A stretch of 64,000 nucleotides of DNA from Desulfosediminicola flagellatus. Lineage in GTDB: Bacteria > Desulfobacterota > Desulfobulbia > Desulfobulbales > Desulfocapsaceae. Shown here one piece after another: positions 1 through 8,672 of the stretch (position 1 is its first letter; each line of letters opens with the position of its first letter). The stretch covers positions 2,882,501 through 2,946,500 of the forward strand of contig NZ_CP050698.1 in the NCBI RefSeq assembly GCF_005116655.2, given 5' to 3'. Both the position numbers and the translations under genes were made by a program. The notes beneath the pieces were generated by a model. The model was not told where the DNA came from. It saw only the letters and a list, made by a program, of their open reading frames with translations, and ran no database searches.

Positions 1-93
1 TTGTTCATTTTCTGCTACTCCCGTTACAGGACTAATCAACAGATAACCAAGCAATAAAAACAGTGCGGAGAAGAGCGTCTTACATCGTTTCAT
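1..93 (-). CDS. Exported protein, N-terminal fragment (runs off the window)
   Basis: An ATG at 93-91 opens a reading frame that stays open to base 1, giving 31 residues. They look like a Sec signal peptide: a basic start (MKRCK), a hydrophobic core rich in Leu and Phe, then a small-residue stretch ending in GVAENEQ. The mature protein lies outside the window, so no function can be assigned. It is on the same strand as era and downstream of it, separated by about 170 bases that hold a strong hairpin. Confidence 0.55.
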   Translation of the reverse strand, partial: MKRCKTLFSALFLLLGYLLISPVTGVAENEQ

Positions 94-188
94 GAAACAG
101 GTATATTCCTTGCTGTAACAGGTTGATACTGTGTTACAGTATTAAAATCATATGTGGTATTATTTAAAACAGATAGCCGTTCGAATTT

Positions 189-229
189 CTGGTCGAATCG
201 CAACATGGTAACATGTGCGATTCGACCAG
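189..229. terminator. Long hairpin downstream of era
   Basis: Two perfect 14-base arms (CTGGTCGAATCGCA at 189-202 and its complement at 216-229) enclose a centre that can extend the stem through CATG/CATG with one bulged base and a GTAA loop. No run of T follows on either strand, so it is not a canonical intrinsic terminator. Its position between era and the next minus-strand gene suggests transcript end formation or RNA stability. Confidence 0.4.
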
Positions 230-265
230 TACAACAACTAATATTCTGCAGACAACGAGACTATC

Positions 266-1180
266 TCAAAACCCAAGTTCTTTCAGAAACCTTTCATCCT
301 GTGACCATTTCTTTTTAACTTTTACCCACAACTTCAACAGGACTTTTTCACCTATAAGCTTTTCAATGTCATATCTTGCGGCAGTTCCGATGCTCTTAAG
401 TTTACTACCACCCTTGCCTATTATAATACCTTTCTGAGATGGACGTTCTATGACGATTGTCGCATGAATTGTGACAAGTTTCTTTTTCGTGTCCTCTTTA
501 AACGATTCAATTGTTACAGCTGTAGAATAAGGGATTTCCTGACCCGTTTGCAAAAACACTTTCTCCCTGATTATTTCCGCAACCAAAAAACGTTCGGTTG
601 CATCTGTCGGAATATCTTCAGGAAAGTATCTCGGCCCCAGAGGGAGAAGTTTGAGAACCTCGTCTACGAGATTATCCGTTCCGTCGCCTTTAAGAGCAGA
701 AAGCGGAATAACTGCCTGAAACGGGAACAACGACGAATATGAGGCTATCATCGGCAGCAGTTTTTCCTTTTCAAGCAGGTCTACCTTATTCAGCACCATA
801 ATTGCTGGACAGGTCACCTTTTTCATGATTTCCGTAAATTCTTTTTCTTTCTCTTCCCTGATCTTCTCAGGTAAGGGCAATGAAATATCGACAAGAAACA
901 GGACGACATCCACCTCTGACAAGGAGTCCATTGCAATACGAACCATTTCCTGATTCAAGGGAACTCTTGAATTATGCAGACCAGGAGTATCGAGCAGAAC
1001 AATCTGATAATCATCCTCATTGACAACACCAAGTATTCTATTCCGTGTTGTCTGCGGCTTGGGTGTCACTATTGAGATTTTTTGCCCAAGCAAGTTGTTC
1101 ATTAAGGTTGATTTTCCCGCATTCGGAGGACCAACGATTGCCACCATTCCGGATTTTACCGGTTTTCCAAACATATCCAT
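266..1180 (-). CDS. era: GTPase Era
   Basis: Era is a GTPase that binds the 3' end of 16S rRNA and helps mature the 30S ribosomal subunit. The N-terminal G domain shows GPPNAGKS (about residues 17-24, P-loop), a TTR switch I, DTPG, NKVD and SALKG in order. The C-terminal KH domain shows GKGGSKLKSIG. About 304 residues is the usual length. An upstream TTG could add five residues, but the ATG of MDMFGKP fits the family better; neither has a clear ribosome binding site. It is divergent from the exoribonuclease gene. Confidence 0.95.
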   Translation of the reverse strand: MDMFGKPVKSGMVAIVGPPNAGKSTLMNNLLGQKISIVTPKPQTTRNRILGVVNEDDYQIVLLDTPGLHNSRVPLNQEMVRIAMDSLSEVDVVLFLVDISLPLPEKIREEKEKEFTEIMKKVTCPAIMVLNKVDLLEKEKLLPMIASYSSLFPFQAVIPLSALKGDGTDNLVDEVLKLLPLGPRYFPEDIPTDATERFLVAEIIREKVFLQTGQEIPYSTAVTIESFKEDTKKKLVTIHATIVIERPSQKGIIIGKGGSKLKSIGTAARYDIEKLIGEKVLLKLWVKVKKKWSQDERFLKELGF

Positions 1181-1268
1181 AGATAAACAAATCAAATTTA
1201 AGGTAATAAAGAAAATACAGTGCTACAAATCGAGTTTCACACTATACTGAACGTTCGTGTGTTAAACA

Positions 1269-1297
1269 TTGGTTAACAATATTTAACGTACTATAAT
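1269..1297 (+). promoter_or_regulatory. Sigma-70-type promoter for the exoribonuclease gene
   Basis: TTGGTT at 1269-1274 and a perfect TATAAT at 1292-1297 are separated by 17 bases. The start codon at 1393 lies about 90 bases downstream. A small hairpin (AGTGCT at 1363-1368, AGCACT at 1373-1378) sits in the predicted leader just before the start. Confidence 0.55.
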
Positions 1298-1392
1298 ACT
1301 CATTATTTGACCATGGCCGACGTATCTTCTGTCATGTACACTGTAGATAATATCTGCTTACCAGTGCTGTGAAGCACTTAAAGTATAGCGCG

Positions 1393-3396
1393 ATGATAAA
1401 TTCTGGAAAACTTATAGAATATCTAGACAACGGCAAGTTCATATGTGCTTTCATCACAGAAGCACAGCCGAAACGAGTCCGTTTGATAAACCAAAATGGG
1501 CGTGAAGTTAATCTGCCCGTATCCAGAATCGTGCATTGCTCAAAAGATAATCATACCATAGATTGCACCAGAGAATTACTCGTAAATGCTCTTAAAGAGA
1601 CAACAGAAAAACGGGCACTTCTGATGGAGCAGATTAACTTACAGGAAATATGGGAACTTACAGTCGATGAGAATTCCAACGTCTTTGATCCCGTCTTTTT
1701 AGCCGAACTCTCCTTTGGTCAGGAGGCTACTGATGACATTATCGCAGCCCTGCTCCGTTCTGTCTTCATAGACAAACTATACTTTAAGTACAAAGAAGGC
1801 AAACTCCGATCCCACACTAAAGATCAAGTCGAACAGATCCAGATACAGCGTGAAAAAGAAGAACAGAAGGCTGAACTTATCCATAAAGGGGCTCATACCA
1901 TTGCTGAGATAATGCAACAAGGCAAATGTATCAACGAGACAAATCGCTGGCAGGAAGAGTGTCTTAAATTGCTTAGAGATTTCTATCTCTATGGTAACGA
2001 TGCTGACAACGCCGATATCGCACGGCAAATGCTTAAAGAGGCCGAACTCAACCGTCCTCATGACCCTTTCGACATTCTTGTTAAATCCGGAGTGTGGAAT
2101 AAAAACGAGAATATTCCACTACTTCGCAGCGATCGACCAGTAAGCTTTTCACTGGCAGCCAGACAACAGGCTGAATCAATTCTTCAATCCAGAAAAGAAG
2201 AATTGTATGAAGATGCTGGTAGAGTTGACTATACGCATCTCAAACCTATAACAATTGACGGAGCAACAACACTCGACTTCGATGACGCTCTGACTATCGA
2301 GAAAAAAGATGAAGGTTATCTTCTCGGTGTTCACATCTCAGATGTTGCTCATTATGTTCGGCCCGGCGATCCGCTTTTTCAGGAAGCCATGCAACGCGGC
2401 ACCTCTATATATTTCCCAGAGGGCCAGATTCCAATGCTTCCACGCCACCTGTCACAGGGTATCTGCAGTCTGATCCAGAACGAAATCCGTGCAGCATTTA
2501 GTTTTATGATTCTGCTGTCACCAGATGGCGAGGTACTCAGGGTAAGAATTCGTCCGTCTATCATCAAGGTGGCCCGTCGCCTTACATATGAAGAAGCGGA
2601 TAAGATCATTGACACTGATAATGAACTACGCATCCTCAACATGCTCAAGCAGAAATTGAGGAATCGTCGACTCGCAAACGGTGCCTTACTCCTGCCGTTT
2701 CCAGACGTAAACATCTTTATAGATGTTGGCGGCAAAGTACACATCAGTCTCGGCAGAACAGACACACCTGCCCGCACCCTGGTTTCTGAGATGATGATTC
2801 TTGCAAACAGTGAAGCTGCCAGATACATCTCAGACCGCATGACGCCTGGGCTCTACAGGTCACAACCGACCTTGAAACAGCGAATTGTTCACGGTGAAGA
2901 TGATGACCTCTTTTTAAATATCAGGCAGCGTAAGAAGCTTCCCCGAGGAGAGCTCAGCACAAACGCTAATCCGCATAGCGGTTTGGGCGTTTCTCATTAC
3001 ACAACGGTAACCTCTCCTATACGCCGCTTACTTGATCTTGTAATGCAGCATCAGCTTAATTCGGTAACACGACGTCGAGAACCATGCTTTTCAGATGAAA
3101 TGTGTAAGGATTTTTCCGCCGTTATTACCCGAACGCTATCTGCTGCCAATAATGTTAAGCAACAACGACACAGATACTGGCTACTAAAATACCTCAAAGA
3201 ACGAAAGGGACAGCTAGTCACTGCGCTTGTCATTGATTCTGGCCCTAAAAGAATTAACATGGTACTTGTTGATATTCTTATGGATGTCGACCTTGCAACA
3301 CCTCCAGGGTTCAAACCAACCCCTGGAAGTACCATCAAATTACGCATCTGCAAAGTCAGCCCAAGAGATAACACTGTCAGATTCGATTGGTCATAA
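1393..3396 (+). CDS. RNB-domain (RNase II family) 3'-5' exoribonuclease
   Basis: This is a predicted processive 3'-to-5' RNA exonuclease. The catalytic RNB signature DFDDAL lies near residue 295, followed by GVHISDVAHYV, and later SPIRRLLDLVMQHQL; these carry the metal-binding acidic residues and the RNA-binding arginines. The C-terminus has an S1-like beta region. The ATG at 1393 (MINSGKLIEYLDNG) is preferred over a GTG 24 bases upstream because relatives start with an equivalent sequence. At 667 residues it is the length of RNase II, shorter than RNase R. It ends at a hairpin shared with the converging small gene. Confidence 0.9.
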   Translation: MINSGKLIEYLDNGKFICAFITEAQPKRVRLINQNGREVNLPVSRIVHCSKDNHTIDCTRELLVNALKETTEKRALLMEQINLQEIWELTVDENSNVFDPVFLAELSFGQEATDDIIAALLRSVFIDKLYFKYKEGKLRSHTKDQVEQIQIQREKEEQKAELIHKGAHTIAEIMQQGKCINETNRWQEECLKLLRDFYLYGNDADNADIARQMLKEAELNRPHDPFDILVKSGVWNKNENIPLLRSDRPVSFSLAARQQAESILQSRKEELYEDAGRVDYTHLKPITIDGATTLDFDDALTIEKKDEGYLLGVHISDVAHYVRPGDPLFQEAMQRGTSIYFPEGQIPMLPRHLSQGICSLIQNEIRAAFSFMILLSPDGEVLRVRIRPSIIKVARRLTYEEADKIIDTDNELRILNMLKQKLRNRRLANGALLLPFPDVNIFIDVGGKVHISLGRTDTPARTLVSEMMILANSEAARYISDRMTPGLYRSQPTLKQRIVHGEDDDLFLNIRQRKKLPRGELSTNANPHSGLGVSHYTTVTSPIRRLLDLVMQHQLNSVTRRREPCFSDEMCKDFSAVITRTLSAANNVKQQRHRYWLLKYLKERKGQLVTALVIDSGPKRINMVLVDILMDVDLATPPGFKPTPGSTIKLRICKVSPRDNTVRFDWS

Positions 3397-3401
3397 CACA
3401 T

Positions 3402-3425
3402 AGCGCTAAAATACCACTTAGCGCT
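3402..3425. terminator. Hairpin between converging genes
   Basis: Perfect 8-base arms AGCGCTAA and TTAGCGCT enclose a short loop and are followed by TATTTTA on the plus strand. It lies between the stop of the RNB gene and the stop of the converging small exported-protein gene. Confidence 0.6.
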
Positions 3426-3429
3426 TATT

Positions 3430-3621
3430 TTACTTCTTATCCCTGTCAGTCTTGATCTTAACCTTTGATTTTTCATCAAACCCTTTGGACTGTTTTCCAC
3501 AGTCCATTACAAGTAAGTCGCCATCCTTGCTGACTACTTCACATCTTGCACTTGCAGCAAACGAATATCCTGCAGATCCAACTAAGCAAAAGCACACTAA
3601 CAGCATCGACAAGTATTTCAT
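3430..3621 (-). CDS. Small exported protein of unknown function
   Basis: 63 residues: a signal peptide (MKYLSMLLVCFCLVGSAGYSF followed by AASA) and a mature part of about 40 residues with two cysteines (RCEVV, DCGKQ) and a lysine-rich tail. The two cysteines could form one disulfide. The start at 3621 is chosen because GGAG lies about six bases upstream; the frame could extend nine codons further, but that would spoil the signal peptide. I do not recognise the family. Confidence 0.6.
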   Translation of the reverse strand: MKYLSMLLVCFCLVGSAGYSFAASARCEVVSKDGDLLVMDCGKQSKGFDEKSKVKIKTDRDKK

Positions 3622-3859
3622 AACCATCTCCATATTTCCTACGTTCATAATCTATAACAAACTTATATTAGAAACATATATTATATGCCGAGGAAATCAT
3701 CAGACGCCTATAGATATCACCTGACATACGACCCGACATCCAGTCGGATTCCTTCTTTATATTGTCGAATTCACATCTAACACTTTGCTGCAAACCTCTG
3801 AGTTGGTATACTTTGCTTCAATTGCTGCATACTATTTCTCCTAAAAACAACAATCAAAC

Positions 3860-4792
3860 ATGACCGAAACAAAACACCAGGGCGTTATGGCGATGGTGAA
3901 CATTGATGGTGGAAAGGCAAAACTTTTGCGGGAGCAAAAAGGATTAACCCAACTCTACGTCGCTACTGCTGTTCAGGTAACAACCGACACCATCTCCAGA
4001 TGGGAAAATAAGCGTTATCCGACCATAAAAAAAGAGAACGCATTACGCCTTGCAGAAGCACTCGAAGTCGAACTTGAGGCTATTCTTGAAGATACCAACG
4101 AAGAGATCGAACCACCTACTCCTGAAGCAAAACATGAGCAGCACGATTCATACCCGCCAAAAGGGCTGAAGAAAATCTGGCCACTCCTACTCCTCTCATT
4201 GACGATAGGTGCTCTCATAATAGCTGTCAGTTGGTTCTTTTATTCACAACCAAAGCCAATACAAATCAAAGCGACTCGAATATTACCTGCCCACGTTATC
4301 GCAGATCAGCCTTTCCCGGTAACCATTGAGGTGGCAGGAGTTGATAACCAGCAGGTTACAGTAATCCTCAAAGAACACTTCCCTGAAAGTGTCAATATTC
4401 ACAAATCAAATCCACAACTCCAGCAAACAGGAATCAAAAACAATACGCTGAAATGGCTCCAAAAGACCCAAGGAAAAGCACTATTTACCTATATCGCCAC
4501 TATCTCCAAAACGACTTCTAATCAAAATATATTTGAAGGTTCTGTTGCAGCTGGTACTAATGCAGACAACCCTGTGCAAACAGAAGGAAATAACAGCATT
4601 ATGATCAGCAATCATCACTGGGCGGATGAAGATAAAGATTCCATAATAAATGACAAAGAGATTCTAACTGTTTACGACCAGTATGGTGATCTGGAAAAGC
4701 TTGGAATTGACGTCGATCTTATTGAGGAGATCTGGCTGGGATCAGGGTATCGGTGGGATCCAGAGTCCCGTTCTTTTCACATTCTCCCCTAG
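3860..4792 (+). CDS. Membrane-anchored XRE-type helix-turn-helix protein
   Basis: 310 residues. An XRE DNA-binding domain covers about residues 14-75 (LLREQKGLTQ, TTDTISRWENKRYPTIK), one membrane helix lies near 107-128, and an extracytoplasmic part follows. That part contains a beta domain (about 145-225) and an acidic DEDKDSIINDKE loop resembling an EF-hand. The arrangement resembles RodZ-like membrane-bound regulators, but no specific function can be assigned. An internal ATG at 3893 (MVNIDGGK) is an equally good start. The stop codon is formed by one genomic T plus the first two bases of the MITE-like element that follows. The beta domain resembles the exported protein encoded at 4986. 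Confidence 0.7.
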   Translation: MTETKHQGVMAMVNIDGGKAKLLREQKGLTQLYVATAVQVTTDTISRWENKRYPTIKKENALRLAEALEVELEAILEDTNEEIEPPTPEAKHEQHDSYPPKGLKKIWPLLLLSLTIGALIIAVSWFFYSQPKPIQIKATRILPAHVIADQPFPVTIEVAGVDNQQVTVILKEHFPESVNIHKSNPQLQQTGIKNNTLKWLQKTQGKALFTYIATISKTTSNQNIFEGSVAAGTNADNPVQTEGNNSIMISNHHWADEDKDSIINDKEILTVYDQYGDLEKLGIDVDLIEEIWLGSGYRWDPESRSFHILP

Positions 4793-4954
4793 TGCTCTGT
4801 AAATCTTTAAATGTCGCAAAGATTGTTCCGCAATTTTAGTGCATTGCGAGGCACGAATGAAGGAGCATAGCAGCGATATGTGACTGAATGAGAAACGAAG
4901 TCAGTGTGCTAAAAGGGCGAACAAGATCCGATAGGTAAAGGTTTACAGAGTACT
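4791..4954. mobile_element. MITE-like element, copy 1 (164 bp)
   Basis: The element runs from AGTGCTCTGTAAATCTTTA to TAAAGGTTTACAGAGTACT, an imperfect terminal inverted repeat of about 19 bases. It has no coding capacity. Copy 2 (5429-5592) has exactly the same length and differs at only four positions, all transitions. TA lies on both sides (4790-4791 and 4954-4955) if the element is counted as GTGC...GTAC, as expected for IS630/Tc1-type TA targeting. No parent transposase is in the window. Confidence 0.8.
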
Positions 4955-4985
4955 AAATACATTCAGAAACACCACTTGAGGAAAT

Positions 4986-5414
4986 ATGAAATTTTCAGAT
5001 ATTCATAAAACACTATCACTTACAACATTTACTACGTTGCTTTTTCTACTGCTGACAGGCTTCTTGCTATGCTCAACACAGGAGGCTTCAGCTAGTCCAG
5101 TAAGTGGCCGATACCTACAGACTTCTGGCGGAATGATCAAACTCCAAGTCAATATTGGCTCCCCTGCACCACAGAGCATCATACTTGAGCAATACCTTCC
5201 TCCCGGCACCACGGTCACAAACACTTTACCAAAAGCCAGAAAAATAGAAAGTGCATCGGGAAAAGTCATCTGGCTATTTAAGCGTGTAAATAGCGGGAAT
5301 ATGAATGTAACTATGAATGTTAGTCCCAATTCAGCGGCCAATTCTGTAAGTGGCATACTCAGATATCGAGTCCCGGGTGGTGGCAGTCTTGTTGAAATAC
5401 CGGTCTCCAGGTAA
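4986..5414 (+). CDS. Exported beta-domain protein, unknown function
   Basis: 142 residues with a long N-terminal signal segment (hydrophobic TTLLFLLLTGFLLC, probable cut after EASA). The mature part of about 100 residues is beta-rich and appears to share a fold and sequence pattern with the external domain of the preceding HTH protein: IILEQYLPPGTTV against VILKEHFPESVNI, then an Asn/Ser-rich segment, a K-x-W strand and a final G-x-x-x-Y strand. No lipobox is clear. The gene is bracketed by the two MITE-like copies. Ribosome binding site: TGAGGAAAT just upstream. Confidence 0.6.
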   Translation: MKFSDIHKTLSLTTFTTLLFLLLTGFLLCSTQEASASPVSGRYLQTSGGMIKLQVNIGSPAPQSIILEQYLPPGTTVTNTLPKARKIESASGKVIWLFKRVNSGNMNVTMNVSPNSAANSVSGILRYRVPGGGSLVEIPVSR

Positions 5415-5428
5415 TACTCTATTCAACC

Positions 5429-5592
5429 AGTGCTCTGTAAATCTTTAAATGTCGCAAAGATTGTTCCGCAATTTTAGTGCACTGCGAGGCACGAATGAGG
5501 GAGCATAGCAGCGATATGTGACTGAGTGAGAAACGAAGTCAGTGTGCTAAAAGGGCGAACAAGATCCGATAGGTAAAGGTTTACAGAGCACT
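5429..5592. mobile_element. MITE-like element, copy 2 (164 bp)
   Basis: This copy has the same length and direction as copy 1 and about 98% identity. Its ends are perfectly complementary for the first 13 bases (AGTGCTCTGTAAA and TTTACAGAGCACT), and the complementarity continues into the flanks (AACC and GGTT). The flanking dinucleotides are CA and TG rather than TA. Confidence 0.8.
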
Positions 5593-5612
5593 GGTTAATA
5601 TATGCTTTTTCA

Positions 5613-6215
5613 CTATAACGGTACAATCTGCCAGGCAATTACCCACATTGTCATGCACACCAGAAAATCCAGAACACGCCAGGCATTCCTGCTCTTAAAC
5701 ACAGGTGCCAACAGAGAGCCGCCAAGACTTAATGCGTAGAACCATATAAACGATGCGACACTTGCACCTAAAGCAAACAGGTATCTGCCATCGGCATCGA
5801 ACTGCCCACTGAGACTACCTATCAGTACTAGAGTATCAAGATAGACATGGGGATTCAGCAATGTCACTGCAAGGGTTGCAACCAAAATCGCCCATCGCGA
5901 TGAGTAAGTATCTGTTGTACTATCGTCTAAAGCTTCAGCTTTAAAAGCTGCTTTCATTGAACAGAAACCATAATAAACCAGAAACAGCGCTCCGCCCCAC
6001 CCCGCAATCTCACGAAGCATCGGATTCTTTGCTACTGCCAACCCAACTCCGGCAGCACCAATGAAAATCAAAACGGCATCACACAAACTGCAGATAAAAG
6101 CAACCAGCCAATTATGTTCTCGTCTAACGCCTTGTGATAACACAAAGGCATTCTGGGCCCCAATCGCAATTATCAGACCTGCTCCGGTACCCATACCCTG
6201 CAAAAAAGCTATCAT
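5613..6215 (-). CDS. argO: LysE/ArgO-family amino-acid exporter
   Basis: A predicted inner-membrane exporter of arginine or lysine, about 200 residues with six hydrophobic segments. The family pattern GAGLIIAIGAQNAFVLSQG is near the N-terminus, and LLNPHVYLDTLVLIG lies in the middle. AGGAG sits seven bases upstream of the ATG at 6215; a GTG one codon earlier is less well spaced. It is divergent from an ArgP-type regulator, the arrangement in which ArgP activates argO when arginine is abundant. Confidence 0.88.
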   Translation of the reverse strand: MIAFLQGMGTGAGLIIAIGAQNAFVLSQGVRREHNWLVAFICSLCDAVLIFIGAAGVGLAVAKNPMLREIAGWGGALFLVYYGFCSMKAAFKAEALDDSTTDTYSSRWAILVATLAVTLLNPHVYLDTLVLIGSLSGQFDADGRYLFALGASVASFIWFYALSLGGSLLAPVFKSRNAWRVLDFLVCMTMWVIAWQIVPL

Positions 6216-6314
6216 CACTGTCTCCTTATATTGTGTAGAATGCGATACTATAGTAGGAGTATGACAAAGAAGTAAAATTAAACATTTTCAATATGCATTA
6301 GATTTTCTAATACT

Positions 6315-7217
6315 ATGTTCGACTATAAAAATATTGAAGCATTTGCTATGGTGATACTCGAAGGCGGTTTCGAAAAAGCCGCTCACAAACTTCACCTCAC
6401 ACAGTCTGCCATATCGCAACGGGTCAGACTACTGGAAGACACATACGGCCATGTGCTCTTAAAAAGATCCACCCCGCCAGAAGCCACTGAAGCAGGCCTT
6501 CCTTTGCTGGTACATTACCGCCAGGTCAAGCAGCTTGAAGAAGACTTCCTGCTTTCAGCAAAAAAAACAACCGGGTCTCGATTTGCTTCTATTTCTATAG
6601 GATTGAATGCTGATACTCTTGCCACATGGTTTTTATCGTCCATTGAGGAATTACTCAGAAATAACAATATAGTTCTGGATATTCATGTAGATGACCAGGA
6701 GCGCACCCATGAACTCATGAAAGACGGTAAAGTCTGGGGATGTATAACAACCAGAAAAAGACCCCTCCAGGGGTGTAAATCAGAATTTCTAGGAACTGTC
6801 AGATATGGAATATTTGCGACTGAAGAATTTCAGAAAACCTGGTTTGAAAATGGGCTGACACTCGAATCACTTGAGCATGCACCAATGGCTCGTTACAATA
6901 GAAAAGATGACTTGAACAGTCGCATGTTTAGTCTCCTGCTCAAAAAACAGCCTATGAATCCGCCTACATTTTTCCTTCCGTCAACAGAGATATACGGCAT
7001 CTTTGTTGCCAACGGTTTGTGCTACGGTATTATTCCGGATCAGCAAAGCAGACCTTTGGAAAATGCAGGTGAAATCATTAACCTCAGCCCACAGCACTCT
7101 GTAGATGTTGATTTATACTGGCATAGCTGGAATTTGAAATCAGAAATAATAGAAACCTTCAATCTCCACTTTATCCGAAACGCTAAAACAATACTCCAAT
7201 TCCATCAACCACAGTAA
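6315..7217 (+). CDS. argP: LysR-type regulator, ArgP (IciA) family
   Basis: 300 residues. The N-terminal winged HTH contains AFAMVILEGGFEKAAHKLHLTQSAISQRVRLLE (shown here as motif context only), and the rest is a LysR-type effector-binding domain. The HTH closely follows ArgP proteins, which sense lysine and arginine. The gene is transcribed away from argO; the 99-base space between them should hold the operator. The ATG at 6315 gives the standard ArgP N-terminus. Confidence 0.85.
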   Translation: MFDYKNIEAFAMVILEGGFEKAAHKLHLTQSAISQRVRLLEDTYGHVLLKRSTPPEATEAGLPLLVHYRQVKQLEEDFLLSAKKTTGSRFASISIGLNADTLATWFLSSIEELLRNNNIVLDIHVDDQERTHELMKDGKVWGCITTRKRPLQGCKSEFLGTVRYGIFATEEFQKTWFENGLTLESLEHAPMARYNRKDDLNSRMFSLLLKKQPMNPPTFFLPSTEIYGIFVANGLCYGIIPDQQSRPLENAGEIINLSPQHSVDVDLYWHSWNLKSEIIETFNLHFIRNAKTILQFHQPQ

Positions 7218-7269
7218 CTGTGACTACCGACAATGACACTAGAAGGCTGTGCTTATTTTTTGAAAATGT

Positions 7270-7312
7270 CTCGATTTTAACCAAAATCCCTATTCTCGGA
7301 CACCCTCCTACC
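7270..7312 (+). repeat. Degenerate repeat, member 1 (IS-end-like)
   Basis: The core ACCAAAATCCCTATTCTCGG followed by ACACCCTCC matches 24 of 29 bases at 12538-12566, all differences being transitions. Its inner part TATTCTCGGACA-x-CCTCC also appears in reverse complement at 30646-30667. It lies directly upstream of the DUF2284 start codon. Confidence 0.4.
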
Positions 7313-7903
7313 ATGAATGACAACAGGATCGAATTGCTGCTTGAATATGCCAGACAAAAAGGTGCAACAAAAGCCAGCTGCATTCAGCCGGATAAAGTTA
7401 CGATTGAGAACCGGCTTTCCGCCTTTTGCAGAGAACCAAAGTGTCCCCATTTCGGCCAATCTGCAAGTTGTCCACCGCATATATCCGGCCCTTCCATGTT
7501 ACGAAATCTTCTTAAACAATCTAAACATGTCATTGTTGTCCGAATAGAAGTAGAGGGCGACTCCTTACATGGTGAAGAAAGACCGTTCGTCATGCAGCTT
7601 CTCCATGAAATTACAGCAGAAATAGAATTAGAGGCTCAGAGGATTGGCTTTCCAAACTCACTGGGACTTGCTGCCGGCTCATGCAAGAAGAGTTTTTGCG
7701 ATGAACACCTGGTTTGCAATGTAATTAACGGAGATGGAACCTGTCGACACCCAACCAAGGCACGACAATCCATGTCGGGTTATGGAGTCAATGTCGGAGA
7801 GTTAATGAAATCTGCCGGCTGGTCAACCGAGTTATTCAGCAATGCAGGTTCAGATGAAAATGAAGAGTTAGCCTGGGTAGCTGGTCTCATAATACTTCTT
7901 TAG
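7313..7903 (+). CDS. DUF2284 predicted metal-binding protein
   Basis: 197 residues from the ATG at 7313 (MNDNRIELLLEYARQKG). Conserved cysteine clusters are visible: CREPKCPHFGQSASCPPH near residue 40 and CKKSFCDEHLVC near 125, followed by CRHP; these are the expected metal ligands of DUF2284. The substrate and reaction are not known for this family. A longer frame begins at a GTG (7220), but that extension crosses the repeat at 7270 and lacks family similarity. No strong ribosome binding site is seen. Confidence 0.75.
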   Translation: MNDNRIELLLEYARQKGATKASCIQPDKVTIENRLSAFCREPKCPHFGQSASCPPHISGPSMLRNLLKQSKHVIVVRIEVEGDSLHGEERPFVMQLLHEITAEIELEAQRIGFPNSLGLAAGSCKKSFCDEHLVCNVINGDGTCRHPTKARQSMSGYGVNVGELMKSAGWSTELFSNAGSDENEELAWVAGLIILL

Positions 7904-7923
7904 TCTAAAAAACGATGAATCAT

Positions 7924-8412
7924 TCAAGTGACCTTATTGCAATAGACGATTTCACGAATTTCGTATTGATTAACCACTCTGATCCCATTCTTCTCAAGTA
8001 AAGCAGCAGAAACTCCTGCCCCTTCCATCGTCAATCCATCAAAAGAGCCTGAATAAATAGTTTTGCTACCGCATGAAGGGCTCCGCTCTGTGAGAACCGC
8101 AAGTTTAATGCGGTATTTCTTACATAACTCCAATAGCTTTTGAGCACCTGAAATAAATTCAACTGTCACATCATCTCCAAGTGCCGTGATCACTCGTGCT
8201 TTGTGGCAAAGAACATCCTCACCATCTCCACCCTGAATTTCTGCAGGCTCACGTGGAACAGGTAAACCTCCTTCAAGCTCGGGGCAGAAAGAAAAAATCT
8301 GATAATGCTCTGCTATTGCTTTAAGCAGCCAATTATCAAGTTTTAGATCCGTTCCATCATAGCGAACGTTTTCTCCAAGCAAACATCTGCTTATGGCTAT
8401 AGGATTATTCAT
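7924..8412 (-). CDS. DUF523 family protein
   Basis: 162 residues, beginning ISRCLLGENVRYDG, with FCPELEGGLPVPREPAEI and TERSPSCGSKTIY: the conserved cysteine-bearing signatures of DUF523 (YbbK-like) cytoplasmic proteins. Biochemical function is unknown. It converges on the DUF2284 gene with only 20 bases between stops. The start at 8412 follows a short AGG ribosome binding site. Confidence 0.8.
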   Translation of the reverse strand: MNNPIAISRCLLGENVRYDGTDLKLDNWLLKAIAEHYQIFSFCPELEGGLPVPREPAEIQGGDGEDVLCHKARVITALGDDVTVEFISGAQKLLELCKKYRIKLAVLTERSPSCGSKTIYSGSFDGLTMEGAGVSAALLEKNGIRVVNQYEIREIVYCNKVT

Positions 8413-8672
8413 AGTCGACCTGACATATCTTCAGATATCCATCAAACAAAAAGTCAAATTCATCAACACAAATCGGGACAAACAGACCAACACCTCCAAC
8501 CTACCGGTATATGTAGCATATTCGCTAACACCGCAACCCGACATCGACCCAATATCGACTCGAATCCAGCCCCATTTCACCTGATGTCCTCTAGGTTAAC
8601 TCTCAATTCAGTTTTATATAAAAGGCACAGGAAACAGAACCACCAACGAACAATTTCACCAGGAGGAATACC

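Noticed and set aside
7220-7312. 31-codon N-terminal extension of the DUF2284 protein from a GTG
   Set aside because: It crosses a repeated sequence found elsewhere without coding context, and the family similarity begins at the ATG at 7313.
3700-8560. Similar ACCCGACATC-containing stretches near 3730 and 8530
   Set aside because: The shared run is only about ten bases, which can occur by chance.
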